64,000 nt of DNA from F23-D06 sp963643165 (lineage in GTDB: Bacteria > Bacteroidota > Bacteroidia > Bacteroidales > WCHB1-69). Where the stretch lies: the NCBI GenBank assembly GCA_963643165.1, contig CAVIJD010000001.1, forward strand, positions 62,001-126,000. The letters run 5' to 3'. The notes under the pieces were generated by a model that had not been told where the DNA came from, searched no databases, and saw only the letters and a program-made list of their open reading frames with translations. Below are positions 1 to 9,345 of this stretch, piece by piece (position 1 is the first letter of the stretch; every line of letters begins with the position of its first letter). Position numbers and translations under genes: made by a program.

Positions 1-2766
1 AAACTTTTCTTCTCTGAGAAACGTTACGACCTCGGCGAAGTGGGCCGCTACCGCATCAACAAAAAACTGAATCTCGACGTCCCGATGGAAACGGGCGTGC
101 TCACGAACCAGGATATTATCTCCATCATCCGCTACTTGATTGAACTGATTAACAACAAGACGGACGTCGATGATATCGACCACTTGAGCAACCGCCGCAT
201 TCGTACCGTCGGCGAACAATTATACAACCAGTTCAGCTTAGGACTGAACCGTATGGCCCGCACCATCCGTGAAAAGATGAATGTACGCGACCACGAGTTA
301 TTCTCCCCGGTAGATTTGATCAATGCCAAGACGCTGTCTTCCGTGGTGAACTCGTTCTTCGGTACAAACCAACTTTCGCAGTTCATGGACCAGACGAACC
401 CGCTGTCAGAGATTACGCACAAACGTCGTATCTCCGCCCTCGGTCCCGGAGGCCTTTCCCGCGAGCGCGCCGGCTTTGAAGTCCGAGACGTTCACTATAC
501 GCACTATGGCCGTCTCTGCACCATTGAGACCCCTGAAGGCCCCAACATCGGTCTTATCTCTTCCCTCTGCGTCTTCGCCAAGATTAACCACCTGGGCTTT
601 ATCGAAACCCCGTACCGCCGCGTCGTGAACGGCAAGGTGATGTTCGACGAAGACCCGATTTTCCTGACCGCCGAAGAGGAGGACAACAAGCGTATCGCAC
701 AGGCTAACACCCCGATGGATGCCGATGGTCTGCTGAGCGAAAAGGTGAAAGCCCGCCGCCTCGCCGACTATCCTATCCTGCCGCGCGAGGACATTGACCT
801 TATCGACATTGCACCTAACCAGATCGCCTCTATCGCTGCGTCTCTGATTCCGTTCCTGGAGAACGACGACGCCAACCGCGCCTTGATGGGGTCAAACATG
901 ATGCGGCAGGCTGTGCCTCTGCTCAGACCCGAAGCCCCGATCGTGGGCACCGGCCTCGAACACAAGGTGGCCGTTGACTCCCGCGCCGTGCTGCTGGCTG
1001 AAGGCACCGGTGTGGTGAAATGCGTGGATGCTACACACATTGAAATTGAATACGAACGCACTGAACAGGAAGAACTCGTCAGCTTTGAGCCGGCAGTGAA
1101 GAATTATCAACTTCTCAAGTTCCGCAGAACGAACCAGAACTCCTGTATCAATATGCGCCCCATCGTGGTGAAAGGCCAAAAAGTGCAGAAAGGCGACGTG
1201 TTGACCGAAGGCTATGCCACCGAGAACGGCGAACTCGCTCTCGGCCAGAACCTGATGGTCGCATTTATGCCCTGGAAAGGCTATAATTTCGAGGACGCTG
1301 TCGTGATTTCTGAAAAGGCCGTCACCGAAGACCTCTATACCTCTATCCACATTGAGTCGTTCACCCTCGAGGTGCGCGACACTAAACGAGGCATTGAGGA
1401 ACTCACCAACGATATCCCCAACGTCTCCAGCGAGGCTACCGCCGACCTTACCGCCGACGGTCTGATCCGCGTGGGCGCCGAGGTGAAAGAGGGCGATATC
1501 CTCATCGGCAAGATTACGCCTAAGGGCGAGTCTTATCCTACACCGGAGGAGAAACTGCTCCGCGCCATCTTCGGCGACAAGGCCGGCGATGTCAAGGACG
1601 CCTCCCTCAAGGCACCCCCATCCATGAAAGGTGTCGTCATTGGCGCTAAGTCTCTCTCGCGTCTTATCAAAGACCGCAAGTCGAAAGCCAAAGACAAGGA
1701 CATCATCAATGAGATTGAGGAGCGTTACAAGGAAGAAACAGACCACCTGCACGAAGTGGCAGTCGCCAAGTTGTACAAGATTCTGGAAGGCAAGATTTCG
1801 CACAATATCCACGACAATGCCAAGAACGTGGTTATCCCGAAAGGCACTAAATTCTCCCAGAAACTGCTCAACACGGTTGACTTCACCTCGGTGGCCATCT
1901 CCAAATGGACGAATGACGCCAAGGTCAACGTGCTCGTTTCAGAGATTATCCGCAACTATCTGGTGTGCGTAAGAGACATCAACGCACGCAAGACACGCGA
2001 GATCTTTGATGCCACCATCGGCACTGAACTGCCGACAGGCATTGTGCAAATGGCTAAGGTTTATATTGCAAACAAACGTAAACTTCACATCGGTGACAAG
2101 ATGGCAGGTCGCCACGGCAACAAGGGTTGTGTGGCCAAGATTGTCCGCAAGGAAGACCTTCCGTTCCTGGCAGACGGCCGCCCCGTTGACGTGGTGCTGA
2201 ACCCGCTGGGTGTGCCTTCCCGTATGAACCTCGGACAGATCTATGAGACGGTGCTGGGCTGGGCAGGTCGCAAACTGGGCGTGAAATACGCTACCCCGAT
2301 CTTCGACGGCGCATCGCTTGACCAGATCAATGCCTTGATGAAAGAGGCCGGACTCCCCGAGAACGGCAGCACACAACTGTACGACGGCGAGACGGGCGAA
2401 CCGTTCCACCAGAAAGCCACCGTCGGCTACATCTATTACTTGAAACTCCACCACATGGTTGACGACAAGATGCATGCCCGTTCTATCGGACCTTACTCCT
2501 TGATTACGCAACAGCCTCTCGGCGGTAAAGCACAGTTCGGTGGCCAGCGTTTCGGTGAAATGGAGGTCTGGGCTATCGAGGCCTACGGCGCATCTAATGT
2601 CTTGCAGGAAATCCTTACGGTGAAGTCGGACGATGTGGTTGGACGTGCCAAGACTTACGAGGCTATCGTGAAGGGCGACAACATGCCGAATGTGGGCATC
2701 CCCGAATCCTTCAACGTGTTGGTGAACGAACTCCGCGGACTCGGTTTGGACATTAAATATGAATAA
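1..2766 (+). CDS. rpoB: RNA polymerase beta subunit, 5' end cut off by window edge
   Basis: This is the catalytic-core beta subunit of RNA polymerase. The frame is open from base 1 and reads FFSEKRYDLGEVGRYRINKK before the GTG at base 40, so that GTG is an internal Val codon. About 921 residues are present. The family is near 1270 residues in Bacteroidetes, so roughly the first 350 are missing. Visible landmarks are the rifampicin-region sequence QLSQFMDQTNPLSEITHKRR (about residue 125 of the visible part), the IGLISSLC segment, the GDKMAGRHGNKG motif, and the C-terminal MEVWAIEAYGAS segment that contacts beta prime. In the rifampicin pocket the stretch reads THKRRISALGPGGLSRERAG, the usual sensitive-type sequence. 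rpoC follows after 28 bases and is certainly co-transcribed. No frameshift or odd composition was seen. Confidence 0.98.
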   Translation, partial: KLFFSEKRYDLGEVGRYRINKKLNLDVPMETGVLTNQDIISIIRYLIELINNKTDVDDIDHLSNRRIRTVGEQLYNQFSLGLNRMARTIREKMNVRDHELFSPVDLINAKTLSSVVNSFFGTNQLSQFMDQTNPLSEITHKRRISALGPGGLSRERAGFEVRDVHYTHYGRLCTIETPEGPNIGLISSLCVFAKINHLGFIETPYRRVVNGKVMFDEDPIFLTAEEEDNKRIAQANTPMDADGLLSEKVKARRLADYPILPREDIDLIDIAPNQIASIAASLIPFLENDDANRALMGSNMMRQAVPLLRPEAPIVGTGLEHKVAVDSRAVLLAEGTGVVKCVDATHIEIEYERTEQEELVSFEPAVKNYQLLKFRRTNQNSCINMRPIVVKGQKVQKGDVLTEGYATENGELALGQNLMVAFMPWKGYNFEDAVVISEKAVTEDLYTSIHIESFTLEVRDTKRGIEELTNDIPNVSSEATADLTADGLIRVGAEVKEGDILIGKITPKGESYPTPEEKLLRAIFGDKAGDVKDASLKAPPSMKGVVIGAKSLSRLIKDRKSKAKDKDIINEIEERYKEETDHLHEVAVAKLYKILEGKISHNIHDNAKNVVIPKGTKFSQKLLNTVDFTSVAISKWTNDAKVNVLVSEIIRNYLVCVRDINARKTREIFDATIGTELPTGIVQMAKVYIANKRKLHIGDKMAGRHGNKGCVAKIVRKEDLPFLADGRPVDVVLNPLGVPSRMNLGQIYETVLGWAGRKLGVKYATPIFDGASLDQINALMKEAGLPENGSTQLYDGETGEPFHQKATVGYIYYLKLHHMVDDKMHARSIGPYSLITQQPLGGKAQFGGQRFGEMEVWAIEAYGASNVLQEILTVKSDDVVGRAKTYEAIVKGDNMPNVGIPESFNVLVNELRGLGLDIKYE

Positions 2767-2794
2767 GAATACAATAAAATATAAATTGTAAATC

Positions 2795-5700
2795 ATGGCT
2801 CTTAAAAAAGACAGCAATACCAGAAAGGAATTCCATAAAATTACCATCAGCCTGGCTTCTCCGGAGACTATCCTGGAGCAGTCATACGGCGAGGTCTTGA
2901 AGCCGGAAACAATCAACTACAGGACTTACAAGCCGGAACGCGATGGTCTTTTTTGCGAGAAGATATTCGGGCCTACCAAGGATTGGGAATGTCACTGCGG
3001 CAAATACAAGAGAATACGCTACAAAGGCGTGATTTGCGACCGCTGCGGTGTGGAAGTCACAGAAAGAAAGGTGCGCCGCGAAAGAATGGGACATATCCAA
3101 CTGGTGGTTCCTGTTGCCCATATCTGGTTTTTCAAATCGCTTCCTAACAAGATCGGAGCGCTGCTTGGCTTGTCTTCCAAGGAGATTGACGCCGTGGTCT
3201 ATTACGAGAAGTATGTCGTGATACAACCCGGTGCCGCCGAGAGCGAAACCGTGCAGAAAAAGACGCTGCTTACCGAAGAAGAATATTACGAAATTGTGGA
3301 GAAACTGCCCGACAACAGACTGCTTGAGGACAGCGACCCGAACAAGTTCATCGCCAAGATGGGCGCAGAAGGTCTTTATGACCTGCTGAGCAATGTGGAC
3401 TTGGACGCCGAATCTTACGAACTTAGAGACAAGGCCAACAATGAGACCTCTCAGCAGCGCAAGAAAGACTTGCTCAAACGCTTGCATGTGTTTGAGGCTT
3501 TCCGCGACAGCCGCAAGCGTGCCGAAAACAGGCCGGAATGGATGATTATGAAGATCATCCCAGTCATTCCGCCCGAGATCCGTCCTCTCGTGCCGCTCGA
3601 CGGCGGACGTTTCGCCACGTCTGACCTTAACGACCTCTACAGAAGGGTCATCATCCGCAATAACCGTCTGAAAAGACTCATAGAAATCAAGGCTCCTGAT
3701 GTCATTATGCGTAATGAGAAGCGTATGCTCCAGGAAGCCGTCGATTCTTTGTTTGACAACTCCAAGAAGTCGAGCGCTGTGAAGTCTGACTCGAACCGTG
3801 CGCTCAAATCATTGTCCGACAGTTTGAAAGGCAAACAGGGCCGTTTCCGTCAAAACCTGCTCGGTAAACGTGTGGACTACTCTGGCCGTTCTGTTATCGT
3901 TGTCGGCCCCGACCTTCACCTTAACGAGTGCGGTCTGCCTAAAGACATGGCCGCTGAGTTGTTTAAGCCGTTTATCATCCGCAAGATTCTGGAAAGAGAA
4001 ATCGTGAAGACGGTGAAGTCAGCCAAGAAGATTGTCGATCGTAAGGACCCTGTGGTTTGGGAGATTTTGGAGAACATCCTGAAAGGTCATCCCGTACTGC
4101 TGAACCGTGCTCCTACGCTGCACCGTCTTGGTATCCAAGCATTCCAGCCGCGTCTGGTGGAGGGTAAGGCTATTCGCCTGCACCCGCTCTGCTGTACGGC
4201 TTTCAACGCCGACTTTGACGGTGACCAGATGGCTGTACACGTCCCCCTCGGCAATGCTGCCATTTTGGAGGCGCAGATGCTGATGATGGCATCACACAAC
4301 ATCCTGAACCCCGCTAACGGCGCGCCCGTCACGGTGCCTTCCCAGGATATGGTGCTCGGACTTTACTATATTACCAAAGAGCTCTCCTCAACCCCCGACC
4401 ATAAGGTTCAAGGCGAGGGCAGCATTTTCTACGGTCCGGAAGAGGTGATGATCGCCTATAACGAGAAAAAAATCCACCTCAACGCCAAGATTAAATGCCG
4501 CGTTGACGTGGACGGCCAAGGCACGCTCAAAATCATCGACACTACCGTGGGCCGCGTTATGTTCAATCAGGTGGTGCCTAATGAATACGGTTACATCAAC
4601 ATGCTGCTCACCAAGAAAGCCCTCCGCGACATCATCGGCGATGTGCTGGTGAAATGCGGCAACAAGGTTTGTACCCAGTTCCTCGATGATATCATGGGAC
4701 TCGGCTACCGTATGGCCTTCGAGGGCGGCCTTTCGTTCAACTTGGGCGACGTGATCATACCCAAGGAGAAACCGCAACTCATCTCTGAAGCCAATGCCCA
4801 GATCGATGAAATCACCATGAACTATAACATGGGTTTCATTACCAATACAGAACGTTACAACCAGGTTATCGACGTGTGGTCGCAGTGCAACGCCCGTCTT
4901 TCCAAAATTCTCATGAAAGAGATTGAAGAAGACCGTCAGGGCTTCAACCCTGTACACATGATGCGCGACTCCGGTGCTCGTGGTTCTGCTGAGCAGATCC
5001 GTCAGTTGTCCGGTATGCGTGGTCTGATGGCAAAGCCGAGTAAGGCTGGCTCATCCGGCGGCGAAATCATCGAGAACCCGATTCTTTCCAACTTCAAAGA
5101 GGGACTTTCGGTACAAGAGTACTTCATCTCTACCCACGGTGCCCGTAAGGGTCTGGCTGACACGGCTCTGAAGACCGCAGATGCCGGTTACCTCACCAGA
5201 CGACTCGTTGACGTCTCCCACGACGTTATCATCACTGAGGAGGACTGCGGCACGTTGCGCGGCATGACCGTGAGCGCACTCAAGAAGAACGAAGAGGTGG
5301 TTGAAACACTTTATGACCGTCTGTTGGGACGTGTCACCCTTCACGATGTCTATCATCCTCAAACGGGTGAACTGATTATCAAGGCCGGCGAGCAGTTGAC
5401 AGAAGAATATTGCCGCATTATTGAGGACTCTCCTATCGAGGAAGTTGAGATCCGTTCAGTGCCCACTTGCGAGTCGAAGCACGGCATCTGCCAGAAGTGC
5501 TACGGACGAAATCTGGCTACCAGCAAGATGGTACAGATCGGTGAGGCTGTCGGTGTGATTGCCGCGCAGTCCATCGGTGAGCCGGGTACACAGCTGACCC
5601 TCCGTACTTTCCACGTGGGTGGTGTGGCCGGTAACGTGGCTGCCAACTCTTCCATCAAGGCTGCCTACGACGGTATCTTGACCATCGACGAGCTCCGCGC

Positions 5701-7102
5701 CTTGGAGAAAACCGATGCTTTAGGAAAGTCATACTATAAAGTAATCGGACGTACCGCTGAAATCAAGATCATCGATGTCAAGACTGGCATCGCCTTGTCG
5801 GCAGCTAACGTTCCTTATGGTTCTAACCTCTACTTCAAACAGGGCGACACCATCAAGAAAGGCGACCTGATCGCCGATTGGGATCCTTTCAATGCCGTCA
5901 TCCTTTCAGACGTTGCCGGTAAGGTTGTCTTCAACGACATCATTGAGGGTATCACTTACCGTGTTGAAACGGATGAACAGACGAACATCCACGACAAAGT
6001 CATCATCGAGAGCAGGCTTAAGACGAAAAACCCGAGCATCTCTGTCGTCAACAAGTACGGCGAGATTATGAAGACTTTCGACGTGCCTGTGGGTGCCCGT
6101 CTGGCTGTGGAAGAGGGACAAGATATCGACTCCGGTGAAATCCTGGTCAAGATTCTCCGTTCATTCGGCAAATCAGGCGATATTACCGGCGGTCTGCCCC
6201 GCGTCACCGAGCTGTTTGAGGCCCGTAACCCGTCAGACCCCGCAGTCGTGTCCGAAATCGACGGTGTCGTCTCTTTCGAGAAGAAACTCAAACGAGGCAA
6301 CCGTGTGGTCAAGATTACGCCGCGTAACAACGAAAACGGTGAGGGTGCCAAGACATACCTCATCCCGACTTCCAAGCAGATTTTGGCTCAGGAAAACGAC
6401 TTTGTGAAAGCCGGCACGCCGCTCTCTGAAGGCTCGCTCACCCCGGTCGATATCCTCAACATCAAGGGTGCACAGAAAGTTCAAGAGTACATTATCAACG
6501 AAATTCAGGAAGTCTATCGTCTGCAAGGCGTGAAAATCAACGACAAGCACTTCGAAGTCATCGTACGCCAGATGATGCGCAAGATGGAAATCGAAGACCC
6601 GGGCGATACCAAGTTCTTGCAAGGCGAGTTGATTAACAAAATCGACTTCCAGGAAGAGAACGATATGATATGGGACAAGAAAGTGGTGGAAGACACGGGC
6701 GACTCCGAGGATGTGCGCAAAGGCCAGATTATCACCGCCAAGAAGTTGCGCGACATCAACTCGATGCTCAAACGCAACGACAAGAGACTGGTGACTGTCC
6801 GCGACGCTTGCCCGGCAACCGGAAAGCCCATCCTGCAAGGTATCACCAGGGCTTCTTTGCAGACGCACAGCTTCATCTCCGCCGCATCGTTCCAGGAAAC
6901 TACTAAAGTGCTCACCGAAGCCGCTATCAATGCCAAGTCCGACAATCTTATCGGTATGAAAGAGAATGTCATTGTGGGCCAGAAGATTCCGGCAGGTACG
7001 GGCATCAGGAATTACCAGAATATCGAGGTCGGCTCCAAAGAGGAGTACGAAACGCTGATGGCCTCCAAAGTAGAAGAACCGGTGACGGAAACTGTACAAT
7101 AG
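2795..7102 (+). CDS. rpoC: RNA polymerase beta prime subunit
   Basis: This is the largest RNA polymerase subunit, complete at 1435 residues, which is normal for Bacteroidetes. The N-terminal zinc ribbon is visible near residues 66-85 (ECHCGKY then CDRCGVEV). The active-site magnesium motif NADFDGDQMAVH lies near residue 470. The second zinc site is formed by the cysteine in EEDCGTLRG and those in PTCESKHGICQKCYG (around residues 815-905). The bridge-helix region GLADTALKTADAGYLTRR is intact. The start ATG at 2795 lies 28 bases after rpoB and begins MALKKDSNTRKEFHKI, as in relatives. A DUF3467 gene follows after 26 bases, so rpoB, rpoC and that gene form one transcription unit ending at the hairpin near 7482. 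Confidence 0.99.
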   Translation: MALKKDSNTRKEFHKITISLASPETILEQSYGEVLKPETINYRTYKPERDGLFCEKIFGPTKDWECHCGKYKRIRYKGVICDRCGVEVTERKVRRERMGHIQLVVPVAHIWFFKSLPNKIGALLGLSSKEIDAVVYYEKYVVIQPGAAESETVQKKTLLTEEEYYEIVEKLPDNRLLEDSDPNKFIAKMGAEGLYDLLSNVDLDAESYELRDKANNETSQQRKKDLLKRLHVFEAFRDSRKRAENRPEWMIMKIIPVIPPEIRPLVPLDGGRFATSDLNDLYRRVIIRNNRLKRLIEIKAPDVIMRNEKRMLQEAVDSLFDNSKKSSAVKSDSNRALKSLSDSLKGKQGRFRQNLLGKRVDYSGRSVIVVGPDLHLNECGLPKDMAAELFKPFIIRKILEREIVKTVKSAKKIVDRKDPVVWEILENILKGHPVLLNRAPTLHRLGIQAFQPRLVEGKAIRLHPLCCTAFNADFDGDQMAVHVPLGNAAILEAQMLMMASHNILNPANGAPVTVPSQDMVLGLYYITKELSSTPDHKVQGEGSIFYGPEEVMIAYNEKKIHLNAKIKCRVDVDGQGTLKIIDTTVGRVMFNQVVPNEYGYINMLLTKKALRDIIGDVLVKCGNKVCTQFLDDIMGLGYRMAFEGGLSFNLGDVIIPKEKPQLISEANAQIDEITMNYNMGFITNTERYNQVIDVWSQCNARLSKILMKEIEEDRQGFNPVHMMRDSGARGSAEQIRQLSGMRGLMAKPSKAGSSGGEIIENPILSNFKEGLSVQEYFISTHGARKGLADTALKTADAGYLTRRLVDVSHDVIITEEDCGTLRGMTVSALKKNEEVVETLYDRLLGRVTLHDVYHPQTGELIIKAGEQLTEEYCRIIEDSPIEEVEIRSVPTCESKHGICQKCYGRNLATSKMVQIGEAVGVIAAQSIGEPGTQLTLRTFHVGGVAGNVAANSSIKAAYDGILTIDELRALEKTDALGKSYYKVIGRTAEIKIIDVKTGIALSAANVPYGSNLYFKQGDTIKKGDLIADWDPFNAVILSDVAGKVVFNDIIEGITYRVETDEQTNIHDKVIIESRLKTKNPSISVVNKYGEIMKTFDVPVGARLAVEEGQDIDSGEILVKILRSFGKSGDITGGLPRVTELFEARNPSDPAVVSEIDGVVSFEKKLKRGNRVVKITPRNNENGEGAKTYLIPTSKQILAQENDFVKAGTPLSEGSLTPVDILNIKGAQKVQEYIINEIQEVYRLQGVKINDKHFEVIVRQMMRKMEIEDPGDTKFLQGELINKIDFQEENDMIWDKKVVEDTGDSEDVRKGQIITAKKLRDINSMLKRNDKRLVTVRDACPATGKPILQGITRASLQTHSFISAASFQETTKVLTEAAINAKSDNLIGMKENVIVGQKIPAGTGIRNYQNIEVGSKEEYETLMASKVEEPVTETVQ

Positions 7103-7128
7103 TCACGAACATTTAAAAACAGAACAAT

Positions 7129-7437
7129 ATGCCTGAACAAGACACTGAACATAAAATTGAACTCAGCATCACAGACGAGGTCGCACAAGGTGTGTATTCT
7201 AATCTGGCTGTCATAACTCACTCCAACACAGAGTTCATCCTTGACTTTGCGTCGATTATGCCCGGCGGGGCCAAGACTGCTGTCCGTTCAAGGGTGATTA
7301 TGACCCCTCAGAATGCAAAGCGACTGCTCCGGGCTCTCTCCGAAAACATCGCTAATTACGAGCAGCAGAACGGTGCCATTGACGACAATCCTATTGGAGC
7401 CTTCCCGCCCCTCATGAACGGCGGCGGCATGGCCTAA
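7129..7437 (+). CDS. DUF3467 family small protein
   Basis: A 102-residue acidic protein, recognised from IELSITDEVAQGVYSNLAVI, HSNTEFILDFASIMPGG, and SRVIMTPQNAKRLLRAL. This is the DUF3467 pattern, found after rpoC in many Bacteroidetes. It has no signal peptide or membrane segment, so it should be cytoplasmic. The gene lies 26 bases after rpoC and directly before a strong terminator, so it is made with RNA polymerase subunits. Its biochemical role is unknown, and a link to transcription is inference from position only. The C-terminus ends in a glycine-rich tail (MNGGGMA). Confidence 0.93.
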   Translation: MPEQDTEHKIELSITDEVAQGVYSNLAVITHSNTEFILDFASIMPGGAKTAVRSRVIMTPQNAKRLLRALSENIANYEQQNGAIDDNPIGAFPPLMNGGGMA

Positions 7438-7481
7438 ACGTATCTGAAACGTTCAAATTTCTGTATTATAAATGATGATGA

Positions 7482-7509
7482 GGGCAGGTTTTTTTACCTG
7501 CCCTTTTTT
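7482..7509 (+). terminator. Terminator of the rpoB-rpoC-DUF3467 unit
   Basis: Perfect 8-bp stem (GGGCAGGT pairing with ACCTGCCC) with a T-rich loop, followed by six T. It lies 45 bases after the DUF3467 stop. Confidence 0.9.
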
Positions 7510-7655
7510 GCTGAAAGGAAAGATGAAGAAACGATGAATGAAGACAATCATCGTAAAAGATGCCCCATAAAACCATGACGTTTTGCCCACGCTCTTTCAA
7601 TAATTCTGACCGTTGTTTTTTTTTCTGAAACTCAAACGGCAAAACGATTTTTTTT

Positions 7656-7663
7656 TACTTTTG
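7656..7663 (+). promoter_or_regulatory. Candidate Bacteroidetes -7 box for the DUF4328 gene
   Basis: TACTTTTG matches the Bacteroidetes sigma-ABfr -7 consensus TAnnTTTG. It lies 70 bases before the start codon, in an AT-rich region after a terminator. No TTTG box is present at the expected distance upstream, so only the -7 element is supported. Confidence 0.45.
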
Positions 7664-7733
7664 CGACTATGCTTTATTTTAGTATTTTTTGGATATAAAA
7701 TTTTGATAATTAGTAACATAAACCGTTTATAAG

Positions 7734-8705
7734 ATGAAAAAAATTACCGACAATTCTTTGTGGAGCAAACTGACAATGGTAGTAAATGCCGTATTAGTGC
7801 TTTTCTTTGTCCTTTCTATGGTATTCCTGATGAAGTTTGATAAGACGAATGTCAAGGTGGTTGATGCAAGACCGCATTATGAGAAGTCATTCGAGAACTT
7901 CACGATGGCTCAACACCCGCTCAAACAGGACAGCGCCGAGGTCGCCTATTATCAGTATAAGCTCGATACTTTGCAGGAGAGACTCGCAACAGCCCCTAAG
8001 GACGTGAAGAAGACTCTGGAGGAAAGCATTTCCGTGACCAAGAATACGCTTTCGGAGAAGCAGAAAAAGTATGACGAACGTATCAACACCATTCAGGAAC
8101 AGAAAGCTATCTATACTCCTGTGAAAGCAGAGTGGGACGAATTGAACGATGCTAACGCCAAAACCAAATCCTCTTTCATCGTCATGGCTGTCATCACATT
8201 GGTGGTGTTTATTGTAAAACTCTTCTTCTTTGCTACCTGGAACTACAAGAACTCACAGAATATTCACAGGGCCGCTAAATGGATGTCAAAGGGCATGCCC
8301 GCATGGATGTCATACGTCGGTTGGATTATCCCGGTCTATAACCTTGTAAAGCCGCTTTCATTCTTCAAAGAAATCTGGCAAGAAACCGATTATATTCTTG
8401 AGGACAAAGACATTGTCAAGACTCCTGTGGAAAAGAGAGATACAATGGTGGACAACAGCGAGTTGCACATCGGCATTTGGTGGGGTCTCCTGCTTATCAG
8501 CACATGGCTGATGAATTTCATCCTCTTCAAGACATTCTTCGCCGAAGGCCCTCTGTTCCTGAAAACCACCCATAGCAATGTGGCTATCGTGGCCATCGTT
8601 ATCTTGGTGCTTTGTTTGGTGGAAGAGATTAACCTGATTTTGAAATTCAACAAGAAAAACAAAATGCTTGTCGAAAACGCTGACAAATTTGAGGGCAACA
8701 ATTAA
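7734..8705 (+). CDS. DUF4328-type membrane protein with an N-terminal coiled coil
   Basis: A 323-residue membrane protein. A first hydrophobic segment (about residues 13-33) is followed by a charged, helical stretch (about 60-140) rich in K, E and Q that looks like a coiled coil. A second membrane segment follows at about 145-168. The part after it has the DUF4328 flavour: NIHRAAKWMSKG, then WIIPVYNLVKPLSFFKEIWQ, and two more membrane segments near 245-265 and 280-298. In DUF4328 proteins the first membrane helix is normally not separated from the rest by a coiled-coil domain. The function is unknown. The gene is monocistronic between its own promoter-like box and a strong terminator. Confidence 0.8.
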   Translation: MKKITDNSLWSKLTMVVNAVLVLFFVLSMVFLMKFDKTNVKVVDARPHYEKSFENFTMAQHPLKQDSAEVAYYQYKLDTLQERLATAPKDVKKTLEESISVTKNTLSEKQKKYDERINTIQEQKAIYTPVKAEWDELNDANAKTKSSFIVMAVITLVVFIVKLFFFATWNYKNSQNIHRAAKWMSKGMPAWMSYVGWIIPVYNLVKPLSFFKEIWQETDYILEDKDIVKTPVEKRDTMVDNSELHIGIWWGLLLISTWLMNFILFKTFFAEGPLFLKTTHSNVAIVAIVILVLCLVEEINLILKFNKKNKMLVENADKFEGNN

Positions 8706-8740
8706 GATTTCTGAAGTTCTCATTTTTAAGAATAACGAAA

Positions 8741-8770
8741 GGGAAGTGCTGCGGCACTTCCCTTTTTTTT
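8741..8770 (+). terminator. Terminator after the DUF4328 gene
   Basis: Perfect 9-bp stem (GGGAAGTGC with GCACTTCCC, loop TGCG) followed by eight T. It separates this gene from the convergent vsr gene. Confidence 0.92.
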
Positions 8771-8813
8771 GTTGCCCAAAAGTAAAATCAGCTGGCGGCA
8801 TAAGAGACCGCCG

Positions 8814-9338
8814 TCACGGGTCGAGGCTGTAAGGCATTGAGGCTTCGGCGGCGATGTTGAGTTCGTCCGTCTCTTTTTTCCTGCCCTTGCGCCGCGGAAA
8901 GCGTTGCAGTCCATTGTCGCTGATGTTGTCCCGCAGCGTTTCTGCCAAAGCGGAGAGCGTCTGTTCCCGCATGTTCTTTTTTAGTTCACACTCCCATACG
9001 GTAATACATCGCCAGCCCATCTCTGCGAGCAACCGGAGTTCTTCTTCGTCTCGTTTGCGATTACGTTCTATCTTGTTTTGCCAGAAGTCAGGATGCGACT
9101 TTGGCCGCACAAACCCTCTGCATCCCTCGTGGCCGTGCCAGAAGCAGCCGTTGATGAAGACGACTGTGCGGTATTTGCGGAGCACTATGTCAGGATGTCC
9201 GGGCAGCCGGGCATCGTTGACGCGGTAACGGAAGCCTTGAGCGAAAAGGTAACGGCGCACCAGCATTTCCGGTCGGGTGTTTTTGCTGTGTATTGCCGCC
9301 ATGCAGCGGCTGCGCTGTTCTTGGGTCATCTTGTCCAT
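8814..9338 (-). CDS. vsr: Very-short-patch repair endonuclease Vsr
   Basis: A 174-residue Vsr-family mismatch nickase. In known systems it cuts beside T:G mismatches that arise when 5-methylcytosine deaminates. Seen here are MTQEQRSRCMAAIHSKNTRPE at the start, the catalytic aspartate in LPGHPDIVL, the core INGCFWHGHEGC with the conserved Phe-Trp-His, and WRCITVWECEL near the end of the fold. Length and order are normal. The gene lies 7 bases after uvrC and closes that operon. No cytosine-5 DNA methyltransferase, its usual partner, is visible anywhere in the window. The partner may be elsewhere, or this Vsr may act more generally in repair. Confidence 0.95.
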   Translation of the reverse strand: MDKMTQEQRSRCMAAIHSKNTRPEMLVRRYLFAQGFRYRVNDARLPGHPDIVLRKYRTVVFINGCFWHGHEGCRGFVRPKSHPDFWQNKIERNRKRDEEELRLLAEMGWRCITVWECELKKNMREQTLSALAETLRDNISDNGLQRFPRRKGRKKETDELNIAAEASMPYSLDP

Positions 9339-9345
9339 AGTGCAA

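Noticed and set aside
892..1812. Minus-strand open frame over rpoB
   Set aside because: Antisense shadow of rpoB; no start context or family match.
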